Assembly (NCBI RefSeq): GCF_016103465.1
Contig: NZ_JAEEAP010000006.1
Location: 1 to 64,000, forward strand
From: Streptomyces sabulosicollis
GTDB lineage: Bacteria > Actinomycetota > Actinomycetes > Streptomycetales > Streptomycetaceae
Direction of reading: 5' to 3'
Length of the DNA stretch: 64,000 nucleotides
Shown: positions 36,440-45,845 of the stretch, one piece after another
How positions within the stretch are numbered: position 1 is the stretch's first letter
Layout: each line of letters starts with the position of its first letter
Translations under genes and position numbers: made by a program
The notes under the pieces: model-generated
What the model saw: the letters and a program-made list of their open reading frames with translations, nothing else
Database searches by the model: none
Told to the model about the DNA's origin: nothing

Positions 36440-37849
36440 TCATCTGGCCAGGCTCCCGTCGAGCAGGGTGAGCACTGGGCCTCCTGCCAGGCCCAGCGCG
36501 ACGGAGCAGGCTGCCGCCCCGTAAGCGGTGACGGACGCTGTCCGGGTGACGTCCTGCGGCCGCTCTTCCCTCCTTGCGGAGAGGGCCGGTGCGATCCAGC
36601 GCAGGTAGTAGAAGAGGGATGCCACCGTGTTGATCGCGGCCAGGACCGCCAGCCAGGCGTAGCCGCCGTCGAACGCGGCGCTGAACGCCTCTAGTTTTCC
36701 GAGGAAGACGGCTGTCGGTGGGGTTCCGACGAGGCCGAGCAGGCAGACGATCAGGGCGCCGGCGACCGCGGGCCGCTGACGCGCGAGCCCCCGGTAATCG
36801 TCGATCGACCGCGCTTCAGGAAGGGCGCAGGCCACCGCGAAGGCGCCCAGATTCGTTGGCGCGTACCCGGCCAGGTAGAACAGCAGCGCCTGCTGGGCGA
36901 GATCCGCACGCCCGGCTACGGCCACCGGCATAAGCAGGTACCCGACCTGGCTGATCGTCGAGTACGCGAGGAGGCGTTTGACGTCCTGCTGGAAGAAGGC
37001 CGCGAGATTGCCCAGGGTCATGGACAAGGCGGAGAGCACCGCCACCAGGGCGGCCCAGGGCACCTCCGAGTCGGACAACGCCTCGGTCCCCAGTCGGTAC
37101 AGGGCGGCGAAGGCACCGATCTTGGGGAGGGTGGTCAGGAATGCCGCCACCGGGGCCGCACTACCCTGGACAGCGTCCGGCACCCAGAAGTGTCCTGGAA
37201 CTCCTCCGGCCTTGAACAGCAGACCGGCGAGTACCGCGACGACTCCCACGGCCGACAACTCCATCGGTGCGCCTGCGAGTTCGGCTCTGAGTATCGGGTA
37301 TGCGGTCGCCCGCCCGGCGGCGTACAGAACAGTGATCCCCGCCAGCATGAGCACGCCGAGGAAGGCGCCGACCACGTAGTACTTCAGGGCGGCTTCTGTT
37401 CCCATCGCATCCTTGCGGAAGCCCGCGAGGACGTACGAAGGGACGCTGGCAAGCAGGTATGCGGCGGCGAGCAGCAGGAGATCCTGAGCGCCGCTGAGCA
37501 TCAGCGCGCCGAGGGAGGAGAGTTGGAGCAGGACGTAGAACTCGCTCTCGCGTGGGTCCGCCCGCAGCGGGGCGACGCTCAACGCCAGGATCACCAGCGT
37601 GCCGCCGAGGATGACGATCCGGCTGGTGGCGGTGACCGGGTCGACGGCGAAGGCTCCCTCGAAGGCGGTGCCGGTTGATGCCACCCCCGCAGCGACGATC
37701 CCCGCCGTACAAACGCCGCCGGCCAGCGCCCCCACCAGCCATTGTCGGCCGCGTGGCAGCCATGAGCCGAGCAGCAGTCCGAGTACGGCGGAAGCGGCGA
37801 GGAGCACCTCAGGGAGGAGGTCGAGGGGATTCTCGTTCATCTCGGTCAT
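36440..37849 (-). CDS. nuoN: NADH-quinone oxidoreductase-like subunit N
   Basis: A 469-aa antiporter-like membrane subunit with about 14 hydrophobic helices. The conserved proton-channel block around KAGGVPGHFWVPDAVQGS and the helix FFQQDVKRLLAYSTISQVGYLLM are typical of NuoN. Last gene of the minus-strand nuo-like operon; its ATG overlaps the NuoM stop (ATGA). Confidence 0.93.
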   Translation of the reverse strand: MTEMNENPLDLLPEVLLAASAVLGLLLGSWLPRGRQWLVGALAGGVCTAGIVAAGVASTGTAFEGAFAVDPVTATSRIVILGGTLVILALSVAPLRADPRESEFYVLLQLSSLGALMLSGAQDLLLLAAAYLLASVPSYVLAGFRKDAMGTEAALKYYVVGAFLGVLMLAGITVLYAAGRATAYPILRAELAGAPMELSAVGVVAVLAGLLFKAGGVPGHFWVPDAVQGSAAPVAAFLTTLPKIGAFAALYRLGTEALSDSEVPWAALVAVLSALSMTLGNLAAFFQQDVKRLLAYSTISQVGYLLMPVAVAGRADLAQQALLFYLAGYAPTNLGAFAVACALPEARSIDDYRGLARQRPAVAGALIVCLLGLVGTPPTAVFLGKLEAFSAAFDGGYAWLAVLAAINTVASLFYYLRWIAPALSARREERPQDVTRTASVTAYGAAACSVALGLAGGPVLTLLDGSLAR

Positions 37850-39360
37850 CGGGAGAGCAACTCCAGTACGCCACGAGAGGCCGGTTCGACGACGTCGAGC
37901 AGGAAGCGCGGGGCGAGACCGAGGACGACGGCGAGGACCAGCAGGGGCACGATGGACGCGCCCTCGTGCCCCCGGATGTCGGGGAACGGGCGGTCCGCTC
38001 CCGGTGCCTCCGGGAGCCGGAGCGGGCCGAGGAAGATCCGCTGTAGTGCCCGGAGGAACAACCCGGCGCTGAGCAGGATCCCCAGCAGCGCTAGGGCGGT
38101 CGCCACCGGTCGAGGGCCCAGACTGCCGGTGAGGATTTGGAATTCGGCGATGAAGCCGGAGAACCCGGGCAGGCCGAGGGAGGCGAAGGCCGCGACCCCG
38201 GTCAGTCCGGCGAACACCGGGGCGCGCCCTGCCACTCCGGAGTAGGCGGACATGTCGTAGGTCTGGCCACGCTCGTACAACACGCCCGCCAGCAAGAACA
38301 GCGCGCCGGTCAGCAGGCCATGGCTGACCATCTGCACTACGGCGCCGGTCACGGCGAGCTGCCGGGCCTCGGTCTGTCCGTCACCGGCGGCCGCGGCGGC
38401 ACCGACGGCCAGAATGATGTATCCCATGTGGTTGACCGAGGTGTACGCGACCATGCGCTTGAAGTCGTTCTGGGCGAGGGCGACGAGTGCTCCGTAGAGC
38501 ACGGACACCACGCCGACCACGACGAAGACCAGTGCGTAGTGGCGCCAGCTGTCCGGGAGGATCGGCATGGCGATGCGCAGGAACCCGTACGTGCCCATCT
38601 TCAGCAGGACTCCTGCCAGGATGGCGGAACCTGCGGCGGGGGCTTCGGTGTGCGCGGGCGGAAGCCAGGTGTGGAAGGGGACCGTGGGCGTCTTCACCGC
38701 AAGACCCACCCCCACCGCGAGCAGGACCAGACCGCCGTACAGCGAGCGGCCGGCGAGGGGGTTCTGCTGGGTGAGCTCGACGATGTCGAAGGTGTGTGGG
38801 TTGGCGGCGAGATACAGGCCGATGAATCCTAGGAGCAGAGCGAGCGATCCGATGAAGGTGTACAGGAAGAACTTCAGAGCCGCGCGTGCAGCGCCCGGGT
38901 GACCCCATCCGGCGATGACGAAGTACATCGCCACGATGGACAGGTCGAAGAAGACGAAGAACAGGATCAGATCGAACGCCACGAACAGCCCGAGACAGGT
39001 TGTCTGGAGGAACAGGAACAGTGCGGCGAACTCCCTGACGCGCCTGGTCTCGCGGAGCGCGTAGACCGAGCAGGCCAAGAACAGCACGCAGGCCAGGGCG
39101 ACCAGTGGCAGCGACAGTCCGTCGACGCCGACGTGGTAACTCACCCCCGCACTCGGAATCCACCGGGCCCTCGTCTCGTACTGCGTGCCGCCCCCGGATC
39201 GATAGCCCGCCCACACCGCGACGGTGAGCGCCAGCTCGACCGTGCAGGTCGCCGCCCACCCGACGAGGAACAACCTGCGTGGCGCGCTCCGCGGCACGCA
39301 CAGCAGCAGTGCCGCGACACCGGTCGGCAGCAGGACGAGGGCGGTGAGCACTGTGGTCAC
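37846..39360 (-). CDS. nuoM: NADH-quinone oxidoreductase-like subunit M
   Basis: A 504-aa antiporter-like proton-pumping subunit. GTG at 39360 overlapping the NuoL stop (GTGA). Diagnostic motifs: VGVDGLSLPLVALA, AVKTPTVPFHTWLPPAHTEAPAAGS and NDFKRMVAYTSVNHMGYI. About 14 transmembrane helices. The key lysine of the discontinuous helix (AVKTPTVPFH) is present, so proton translocation is feasible. Confidence 0.95.
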   Translation of the reverse strand: MTTVLTALVLLPTGVAALLLCVPRSAPRRLFLVGWAATCTVELALTVAVWAGYRSGGGTQYETRARWIPSAGVSYHVGVDGLSLPLVALACVLFLACSVYALRETRRVREFAALFLFLQTTCLGLFVAFDLILFFVFFDLSIVAMYFVIAGWGHPGAARAALKFFLYTFIGSLALLLGFIGLYLAANPHTFDIVELTQQNPLAGRSLYGGLVLLAVGVGLAVKTPTVPFHTWLPPAHTEAPAAGSAILAGVLLKMGTYGFLRIAMPILPDSWRHYALVFVVVGVVSVLYGALVALAQNDFKRMVAYTSVNHMGYIILAVGAAAAAGDGQTEARQLAVTGAVVQMVSHGLLTGALFLLAGVLYERGQTYDMSAYSGVAGRAPVFAGLTGVAAFASLGLPGFSGFIAEFQILTGSLGPRPVATALALLGILLSAGLFLRALQRIFLGPLRLPEAPGADRPFPDIRGHEGASIVPLLVLAVVLGLAPRFLLDVVEPASRGVLELLSR

Positions 39361-41228
39361 CTCACGAGCACAACGACGATGGCGAGGACACTGAAGGCCG
39401 CGATGGCCTGGGCGAGGTAGTGGTGCAGCTGCCCCGTCTGCGGGCGGCGAGCCCACCGGCCGAGCGTGCGGGCGGCGGACGCGACTCCTTCGACGGCCCC
39501 GTCGACACGCTGCTCCGTACGGCGATCGGTCCATCGGGCCAGCCGGAGGGCGGCCTGGGCGGCTCCGTCGACGCCACGGTCGAGGACGCGGTCGTCGAAC
39601 GCGGCCAGCGCGCGGGCGATGCCGAAAACCGGACGGACGAGAAGAGCCCGCGCGACGGCCTCCACTCCGAGCCAGTCAACGAACCAACGACGAATGGGGG
39701 CAGGCAGCGGCACTGGGCGTGATCCCCATACCCACGCGGCGGCGGACGCGGCCAGGGCGAGGCCGCCGGAGAGGGCGAACTCCCACAGATGGGGGACGGG
39801 CCGGCCCCCGGTCCCCAGTACGCGCGTCACCGCGTCCCGCGCGGGACGGAAAGCAAGGACGGTCAGAGCGACGCAGGCCACGGCGAGCACCCCCAGCGGC
39901 AGACGGCCCGGCACAGAGACGTGGCAGGTCGTCGAGGGCTCGTCGCCGCGGAGGGTGTCACCGCTAGGGACCGGCCGCCAGACGAACCACACGGCCTTCA
40001 CGCTGTACACCGCGGAGACAACGGCGGCGGAAAGCCCTGCCCCGTAAAGCCAGTGACTCTCCTCCAGCGCCGCGGCGAGCAGAACGTCTTTGGCTGCCCA
40101 CAACGACAAGGGCGGCACGCCGGCGAGCGTCAGCACGGCCACGGTGAAGGTGACTCCCGCCATACGGTGGCGCCGGGCGGCCCCCTGGAGGGCCGGCAGG
40201 GACTTGGCTCCGAAGAGGGTCAGCCAGGCGCCGGCAGCCAGGAAGGCCAAGCTCTTGGCCGCAGCGTGCGCGATGAGCTGAAGTACACCGCCGGTGACGC
40301 CGGAGGATCCGGCAGCCAGCACCATGAAGCCGATCTGGGCACAACTGGACGCGGCGAGCAGCTGCTTGAGGTCGCTCTGCGCCACGGCGACCAGGCCCAA
40401 CGCGATGGCTGTCGCGGCGCCGGTCCATGCGACGACCGGGCTGCCCCAACCGGAAGCGTCGAGCAAAGGCTGGAGGCGCAGCAGCAGATACGCTCCGGCC
40501 ACCACCATGGTCGCGGAGTGCAGCAGGGCGGAGACGGGGCTCGGCCCCTGCATGGCACGGGAGAGCCAGAAGCTGAAGGGGAGCTGGGCCGACTTGCCCA
40601 ACGCCGCCACGACCACTCCCGCAGTGATCACGGACAGCCAGGGATCGGCCGCGCGGTCCAGCTCGTCCAGGGCGAGTGATTCGGACCGGCCGCCTGCCAG
40701 CGCTGCACCGGCAGCAAGGTACAGGCCGAGATCCGCGGCCCGGGTAGTCACGAACGCCGTGTTCGCCGCCCCTACACGTTCTGGGTCACGCCACCAGTAT
40801 CCGATCAGTGCCCAGGAGGTGGCTCCCATGATCTCCCACGCCATGAGGAGCACCAGAAGGTTGGCGGCGGTCACAGTCACCAGCATCGAGCCGCTGAACA
40901 GCAGCAACAGCCCGAAGAAGCGGGCCCGAGCCTCGTCGGCGCCGATGTCCCAGACACTGAAGACCACAACCGCCGTCGTGATGGCGGTTGTGGTCACCAC
41001 CATCACCCCTGACAGTCCGTCCACGTGAAGCCGGAGCGGCAGCCCGACCAGCGATCGCGCCGCGGCACCGGGATGGGCGACGGAGACCAGGCAGGCGAGG
41101 AACAAGCTCACCACGGCGATGGCGACAGCCACGAGCGGAGCCACGCGATCGACGATCCGTCCGCCGATCGCGAGCAGCGCGCCGGAGCCCAGCGGCAGGA
41201 CGACAAGCGCCCACAGGGCCGCGCTCAT
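39357..41228 (-). CDS. nuoL: NADH-quinone oxidoreductase-like subunit L
   Basis: A 623-aa largest antiporter-like subunit. Conserved blocks: LHVDGLSGVMVVTTTAITT, LGKSAQLPFSFWLSRAMQGPSPVSALLHSATMVVAGAYLL and SDLKQLLAASSCAQIGFMVLA. Sequence after about residue 520 is the lateral-helix/C-terminal extension. Overlaps NuoK (ATGA). Confidence 0.94.
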   Translation of the reverse strand: MSAALWALVVLPLGSGALLAIGGRIVDRVAPLVAVAIAVVSLFLACLVSVAHPGAAARSLVGLPLRLHVDGLSGVMVVTTTAITTAVVVFSVWDIGADEARARFFGLLLLFSGSMLVTVTAANLLVLLMAWEIMGATSWALIGYWWRDPERVGAANTAFVTTRAADLGLYLAAGAALAGGRSESLALDELDRAADPWLSVITAGVVVAALGKSAQLPFSFWLSRAMQGPSPVSALLHSATMVVAGAYLLLRLQPLLDASGWGSPVVAWTGAATAIALGLVAVAQSDLKQLLAASSCAQIGFMVLAAGSSGVTGGVLQLIAHAAAKSLAFLAAGAWLTLFGAKSLPALQGAARRHRMAGVTFTVAVLTLAGVPPLSLWAAKDVLLAAALEESHWLYGAGLSAAVVSAVYSVKAVWFVWRPVPSGDTLRGDEPSTTCHVSVPGRLPLGVLAVACVALTVLAFRPARDAVTRVLGTGGRPVPHLWEFALSGGLALAASAAAWVWGSRPVPLPAPIRRWFVDWLGVEAVARALLVRPVFGIARALAAFDDRVLDRGVDGAAQAALRLARWTDRRTEQRVDGAVEGVASAARTLGRWARRPQTGQLHHYLAQAIAAFSVLAIVVVLVR

Positions 41229-41530
41229 TCTCTCAACTCCGCGGCCATATCGGTGATGTCGACCTCACGGGCGCGGAAGAGAGCCGTGATGACGGCGAAG
41301 CCGACCGCCATCTCGACCGCCATGACGGTGACCGCGATGACGATCAGCACCTGGCCGTCCGCCGCTGCGGGAGCGATGAAATGCCAGACGGCCGCCGCGC
41401 CGACGATCAGCCCACCCAGCATGAGCTCCAGTCCCATCATCAGCATCACGATGGACTGCTGCGTCAGCGCCCCGAACAGCCCGATGCAGAACAGTGCCGC
41501 CGCGAGCAGCAGAAACAGCTCCAGACTCAC
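41225..41530 (-). CDS. nuoK: NADH-quinone oxidoreductase-like subunit K
   Basis: A 101-aa protein with three transmembrane helices. The conserved glutamates appear in LMMGLELMLGG and VTVMAVEMAVGFAVI. Overlaps NuoJ and NuoL by 4 bases each. Confidence 0.93.
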   Translation of the reverse strand: MSLELFLLLAAALFCIGLFGALTQQSIVMLMMGLELMLGGLIVGAAAVWHFIAPAAADGQVLIVIAVTVMAVEMAVGFAVITALFRAREVDITDMAAELRE

Positions 41531-42096
41531 CGGCCCGCCCCTCCACCCGGGCCCACGACATGGTCCCCTCCGAGGTCGTCGCCGAACCGGTCATAGCGTC
41601 CGCGGCGGGTAGCCAAGACGACGGTGCCGACGATGGTGGCGAACAGGGCCATGCCCAGGGTCATCATGGTGAGCATCTGTGGCCCCATCAGCGACATGCC
41701 GAGCGCCTTGGTGGGATCAGCCGGCGGCTTGCCCCGGCGCTCAGGCCAGGGCGCCAGTAGGATCCCGGTGGCGAGAGCGGCGAAGACCACCAAGCAGATC
41801 GCGGCCGCGCCCTTGGCGTTGTGGACCATGGTCATCGGCATGAGCCCGGCCGGGTTCATCATGTACATCACCATGAAGACCGCCATGATGGCCATCTCGA
41901 TGGTCATCATCAGCACGATCACGACACCCAGGTAGTCCAGGCCCAGCAGCAGGACCTCGCCTCCCACACAGAGCAGCGAGGTGAGCAGTGCGTACGTCGC
42001 TCTGGCCATGGAGTCGAAGCGGAACACCATGACTCCGGCGGCGATGGCCAGCACGGCCAGGACCCAGAACGTCACGTCCGTCAACACCGGTGGCAA
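41527..42096 (-). CDS. nuoJ: NADH-quinone oxidoreductase-like subunit J
   Basis: A 189-aa protein with five hydrophobic helices (FWVLAVLAIAAGVMVFRFDSMARATYALL at the N-terminus, then DYLGVVIVLMMTIEMAIMAVFMVMYM). It begins 10 bases after the NuoH stop. Confidence 0.9.
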   Translation of the reverse strand: MPPVLTDVTFWVLAVLAIAAGVMVFRFDSMARATYALLTSLLCVGGEVLLLGLDYLGVVIVLMMTIEMAIMAVFMVMYMMNPAGLMPMTMVHNAKGAAAICLVVFAALATGILLAPWPERRGKPPADPTKALGMSLMGPQMLTMMTLGMALFATIVGTVVLATRRGRYDRFGDDLGGDHVVGPGGGAGR

Positions 42097-42106
42097 CCTC
42101 CGATCC

Positions 42107-43051
42107 TCATCGGTTGAGCACGAAGACAGCGACGATGAGAGCTTGCAAGAGCACCAGCGGCACCAGCACCACCCACGCCAGCTTCATATAGCGGTCCATC
42201 CGCACGGTGGGCATCAGCCGACGACACCCGACCAGCACGCCCAGCACCGCGGCTGTCTTGATCAGCGTCCACGACCAGCCGGGCAACAGCGGGCCGTGGC
42301 CACCTCCGAGGAAGAGCGGCACGCTGAACCCCGCTGTCACCACCAGCAGGAGCCAGCGGCCACCGAGGAACACCAGCCGGTCGGCGCTGGACAGTTCGGT
42401 GGCTGCTCCTCCGGCGATGTCCTGCCCAGTCGGCTGGTCGAACGGCCCCCAGAACGACATCGCCATGGCGCTCAGCAGGTAGACCCCGAACGCGGCGGGC
42501 ATCCGTACCACGAACCACAGCTCCTGCTGAGCGCTGACCACGTCGCCGACGCGCAGGGATTCGGCCCCGAGGGCCGCCGTGGTGATGGCCAGCATGTGCG
42601 GCAACTCGTACGCCAGCCCCTGAGCGAGAAACCGGTACCCGCCGATCAACGACAGCGCCGAGTTCGGCCCCCAACCGGTCAGCCACACCGCTGTCCAGGC
42701 CAGAGCCTCCATCGCGTTGAACCAGACGACGCCGACGTCCAGATCGCTCACCGCTGTGAAGCCCAACGGCAGGACCACGCCAGCGAGCACAGCCGCAATG
42801 GGGACCAGAACGACACCGAGCCGGCCGAGCACAGTGTCCGCGGCCTTCGTACGACGGCGCTGCTGCACCAGCAGCCGTAGCCCCTCGCGCAGCGGGCCCG
42901 CCACGCGTACGAGGAAATCGCGCGCGGACGCCGTACGTCCTCGCTCGGCCGAGGCCGACAGAGCCGCATCCAACCCGGCGGTGACCACGGCGGCACCCGC
43001 CAAGGCCACCGGGAGGACCAGAGCCGTCCACAAGGGCGCGGGCTCAGCCAT
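42107..43051 (-). CDS. nuoH: NADH-quinone oxidoreductase-like subunit H
   Basis: A 314-aa quinone-site membrane subunit. The start MAEPAPLW is chosen over an ATG 21 codons earlier that would overlap the previous gene deeply. It has about eight helices; FAVSDLDVG-like and YELPHMLAITTAAL blocks correspond to NuoH quinone-chamber segments, and PFDQPTGQDIAGG is a recognisable variant of the family PFDLPE loop, in which the usual Glu is replaced. This may alter quinone chemistry. Confidence 0.88.
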   Translation of the reverse strand: MAEPAPLWTALVLPVALAGAAVVTAGLDAALSASAERGRTASARDFLVRVAGPLREGLRLLVQQRRRTKAADTVLGRLGVVLVPIAAVLAGVVLPLGFTAVSDLDVGVVWFNAMEALAWTAVWLTGWGPNSALSLIGGYRFLAQGLAYELPHMLAITTAALGAESLRVGDVVSAQQELWFVVRMPAAFGVYLLSAMAMSFWGPFDQPTGQDIAGGAATELSSADRLVFLGGRWLLLVVTAGFSVPLFLGGGHGPLLPGWSWTLIKTAAVLGVLVGCRRLMPTVRMDRYMKLAWVVLVPLVLLQALIVAVFVLNR

Positions 43052-44372
43052 CGGCCGCCCCCTGGGCAGGCACGGCAACCAGTTCGTCGATGTCCGGATC
43101 GAGGCTCGCCACAATCACCCTGGTCGAAGCGAACTCGACGCCACGCAGCAACTCGGGCAACGCGTCGAGCAAGGCATGAGACGGAGGCCGAACAGCATCT
43201 ACCGCACCCCGTGGCCCCATCAGATCATCGGGCTCCAGCGGCCGCGTGTCCCCGAACCCATCGACCGCGCGGCGAACCTCCTCCAACCAGACGCGTACGC
43301 GGTCGTAGGCGTCGCCGTCCGCCGCGAGCGCCGGGCCCGACACACCTAGCCCATGGGCCCGAACCGCAGGCAGAGGGCCAAGACCCGCGACCAGCCAGCG
43401 CAAGGTACGGGAGCGCCCTACCCGACGGACCAGCTTCAGTGCCTCGGCACGCAACCGGTCCGTTGGCTTACCAGCCAGGACGTCGTCCCGCAGACGGCGC
43501 GAGCGGGCGGCGGCGTCCTCCCAGCCGATCACCGCGAGGAAACGTCCCAGACTGTCCAGGTGAGCCCCGCAACGACGACGGGCCGCACTGCCGCGCGTCA
43601 CGTGGTCACCGCGGGCGGCTCGCAGCCACGGCTCATCCCAGAACGGGCCCCCTTGACTCGTGGACACCCGCACATATTCCACGTCGGCGCGCTGCACGAG
43701 ATCGCCCTGAAGGGACACGCGCAGGATCAAACCGCATGGCCAGTCGTTGAGAGCGGGCCCCAGAGGGACATGGAGACGGTCGAGCCGCAGCTCATCCCGA
43801 TCATCGGCGCGTTCGGCCATCGGCAGCCCGGCGACCGTCATCTCGCTCATGTCATGCCCGGCATGCCCCTGATGGGGCGAGTGCTCTTGTCCCTCTTCAT
43901 GCCTCCAGTGCCCGTCATGCTCCCCCTGGCTCTGCTGAGCTTCGTGTCCGGGATGGGGTTCGTGTGGGTGGTCTTCTCCATGACCGTGGCGGTCCTCCGG
44001 GCCGGAACGGGGCTCGGGCTTCGCGGTTGCCTCGTCGCGCTCAGCTGTCCGCTGATGCTCCCCACCGTCGGCGAGCACTGAGGCGCCCCCTTCCAATTGC
44101 TGACGCACATGCCCTGGTCTATCCAGGGTGACCAGCGCTCTGGGGCACGGAACTTGCTGCCAGATGGTCGCCAGCCACTCGGCGTCGGAAGATTCGGCTG
44201 ATCCGGCCACCACTACCAGGTCCGTAGCGGCTGGCCCGGCTACCACCGGCCACCCACGCCGTCGTAGCTCGGCCTCGGCCTCCAGCCTGATCTCCGTGGA
44301 GCCAGGCCATCCGACGAGCAACACGCCCGGACGGGACACTGCCGTGTTCTGTAGCACGTCCCTCAGACCCAT
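43044..44372 (-). CDS. NuoB/NuoD-like fusion protein lacking redox cysteines
   Basis: A 442-aa soluble protein in the place of the peripheral arm. Residues 1-90 (VLLVGWPGSTEIRLEAE … LATIWQQVPCPRALVTL) resemble a NuoB fold without the four Fe-S cysteines. Residues 90-190 are a His/Glu-rich linker (HGHGEDHPHEPHPGHEAQQ). From about 195 (LRLDRLHVPLGPALNDWPCGLILRVSLQGDLV) it resembles the start of NuoD. It overlaps nuoA by 10 bases and nuoH by 8. It may be a structural cap. NuoB and NuoD homology is my reading of weak motifs and should be tested by structure prediction. Confidence 0.6.
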   Translation of the reverse strand: MGLRDVLQNTAVSRPGVLLVGWPGSTEIRLEAEAELRRRGWPVVAGPAATDLVVVAGSAESSDAEWLATIWQQVPCPRALVTLDRPGHVRQQLEGGASVLADGGEHQRTAERDEATAKPEPRSGPEDRHGHGEDHPHEPHPGHEAQQSQGEHDGHWRHEEGQEHSPHQGHAGHDMSEMTVAGLPMAERADDRDELRLDRLHVPLGPALNDWPCGLILRVSLQGDLVQRADVEYVRVSTSQGGPFWDEPWLRAARGDHVTRGSAARRRCGAHLDSLGRFLAVIGWEDAAARSRRLRDDVLAGKPTDRLRAEALKLVRRVGRSRTLRWLVAGLGPLPAVRAHGLGVSGPALAADGDAYDRVRVWLEEVRRAVDGFGDTRPLEPDDLMGPRGAVDAVRPPSHALLDALPELLRGVEFASTRVIVASLDPDIDELVAVPAQGAADG

Positions 44373-44722
44373 CGGAACGCGCCCTCACGCCAGGCATAGC
44401 TCACGCCCGCGAACAGAATCCCGAGAAAGAGGAACATTTCGACGACGGCGCTCGACCCGATGTCGGACACCACCGTCACCCACGGGTACATGAACAGCAT
44501 CTCCATGTCGAAGGCAAGAAAGATCATGGTGACCGGATACCAGCGCACATGAAACCGAGAGAAGGCGTGCTCGCGCGGTGGCAGCCCTCCGCTGAACGGA
44601 TCGGCTTCCAGCGGCTTACGCGCCGAGGTCAGCCACGCGCTCCATCCGTACAGAGCCGCGACTCCTCCGGCGACGATGCCTAGGAGGACCACTACTGGCT
44701 CCCACGCGATCATCCCGACCAT
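44363..44722 (-). CDS. nuoA: NADH-quinone oxidoreductase-like subunit A
   Basis: A 119-aa protein, three transmembrane helices, with the NuoA signature FLAFDMEMLFMYPWV and the loop ADPFSGGLPPREHAFSRFHVRWY, lacking the usual Cys of the YECG loop. First gene of the operon, which has no nuoC, E, F, G or I. Confidence 0.92.
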   Translation of the reverse strand: MVGMIAWEPVVVLLGIVAGGVAALYGWSAWLTSARKPLEADPFSGGLPPREHAFSRFHVRWYPVTMIFLAFDMEMLFMYPWVTVVSDIGSSAVVEMFLFLGILFAGVSYAWREGAFRWV

Positions 44723-45263
44723 GGTCCTTCCTGGAGTCCGTCAGCCTTTGTAGGCGCGCCCGATCACGTTGGAGGTGTTTCGCGCAATCGCACGCGTTGA
44801 TAGCGACTACCCCTTCTGGCAGGGATATCCCACGGTCGGTGTACGGGGCGGTCAGGCGGAGGACAACCTGCCCGGCGTCGGCGGCCGCGGCGATGCCGAT
44901 CTGATCGACTCGCCCTCCTGCGGTGACTGCGTCGCCGCTTGGCGGCGGCGTGAAGGGTAGGCCCGAGTTCTTGTCAATCGGCGGCTCACCGCGGCCGTCG
45001 TCACGTGGACCGCGATCAGCAATGGTCCCGCGCCACGCACTGCGCCGTGGGATGTGCTCGTAGCCCTTCCGCCACCACGGCCGTAACAGCACACCAGTCG
45101 CCGTACGCCGCCGCACCAGCCGCAGCTACCAGCGTGTCCAGCCATGCGGCGGGCTCAGCCACCGCAGCGGAGGCGGGCCCGCTCAGCAGCCCTGCGATGG
45201 TCAGTAGCGCGGTGGCCGAGCATGTCCAGCAGGGGGCCTAACCGAGGGGAGGAACCGCAATCC
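44723..45263. other. Intergenic region with possible M56 peptidase remnant
   Basis: 541 bases without an intact gene. On the minus strand directly after the second BlaI gene an ATG overlapping its stop (ATGA) opens MRIAVPPLG and then hits TAG. The same frame continues CWTCSATALLTIAGLLSGP and LDTLVAAAGAAAYGDW. Position and start suggest a decayed M56 partner of BlaI, but the homology is weak. The nuoA promoter must also be here. Confidence 0.35.
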
Positions 45264-45638
45264 TCATGCCCGCCCTTCCTCGCTACGTACGGCGAGTGCG
45301 GCCCGCAGATCGGCGGCCTCATCGGCATCCATCTCGTCGATCAGCCGCAGCAGGGTCGCGGCACGGTCCGCGCCGGTCTCCCACACTTGGGCGATCAGCG
45401 AGGCCGCGTATTCCTCCCGGCTCTTCGTCGCCCGGTAGCGGAACGCCGGGCCGTCCTTGGCACGGGTCAGCCAGCCCTTGCGGTGCAGGATCTCTGTGAC
45501 GGTGTGCACCATGTTGTACGCCAGTGGCTGCGGCCGGTGGTCGTTCAACCGCTCCAGCACCGTACGCACGGTCACCGGCTCCTCGGCGCCCCAGACGACA
45601 TTCATGATCGCCTGCTCTAGCTCGGCGAATCCTCGCAT
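45264..45638 (-). CDS. Second BlaI/MecI/CopY family repressor
   Basis: A 124-aa winged-helix repressor (FAELEQAIMNVVWGAEEPVTVRTVLERL, LAYNMVHTVTEILHRKGWL). ATG at 45638 with GGAGG upstream; the frame before it is non-coding. Its expected M56 partner appears decayed, so it may be a constitutive repressor, or it may rely on the intact M56 protein at 28822. A CTAAG-cag-CATAG site lies just upstream. Confidence 0.9.
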   Translation of the reverse strand: MRGFAELEQAIMNVVWGAEEPVTVRTVLERLNDHRPQPLAYNMVHTVTEILHRKGWLTRAKDGPAFRYRATKSREEYAASLIAQVWETGADRAATLLRLIDEMDADEAADLRAALAVRSEEGRA

Positions 45639-45661
45639 CGGGGCCGCCTCCGTCCATGAAC

Positions 45662-45680
45662 AACCTAAGCAGCATAGTAC
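45662..45680. promoter_or_regulatory. BlaI-like palindrome upstream of second blaI
   Basis: AACCTAAG-cag-CATAGTAC: left half CTAAG perfect, right half CATAG. It overlaps a second palindrome, AGTACGTACT (45677-45686). Located 24 bases before the ATG, fitting autoregulation. Confidence 0.45.
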
Positions 45681-45845
45681 GTACTCCGACGGCCGGGTCG
45701 GCGACCTCGACGGCGTTGGACTGGCCTTGTACGTCAGAAGGGACAGCCTCTTGCACCAGTTCGGGAGGCATCGGGTCGTCGGCGTCGGGGGAATGTTCAC
45801 GAGATTCGACAGCGGTCTTGTGTGACGTGGCTGAGCCGGGCTCGG

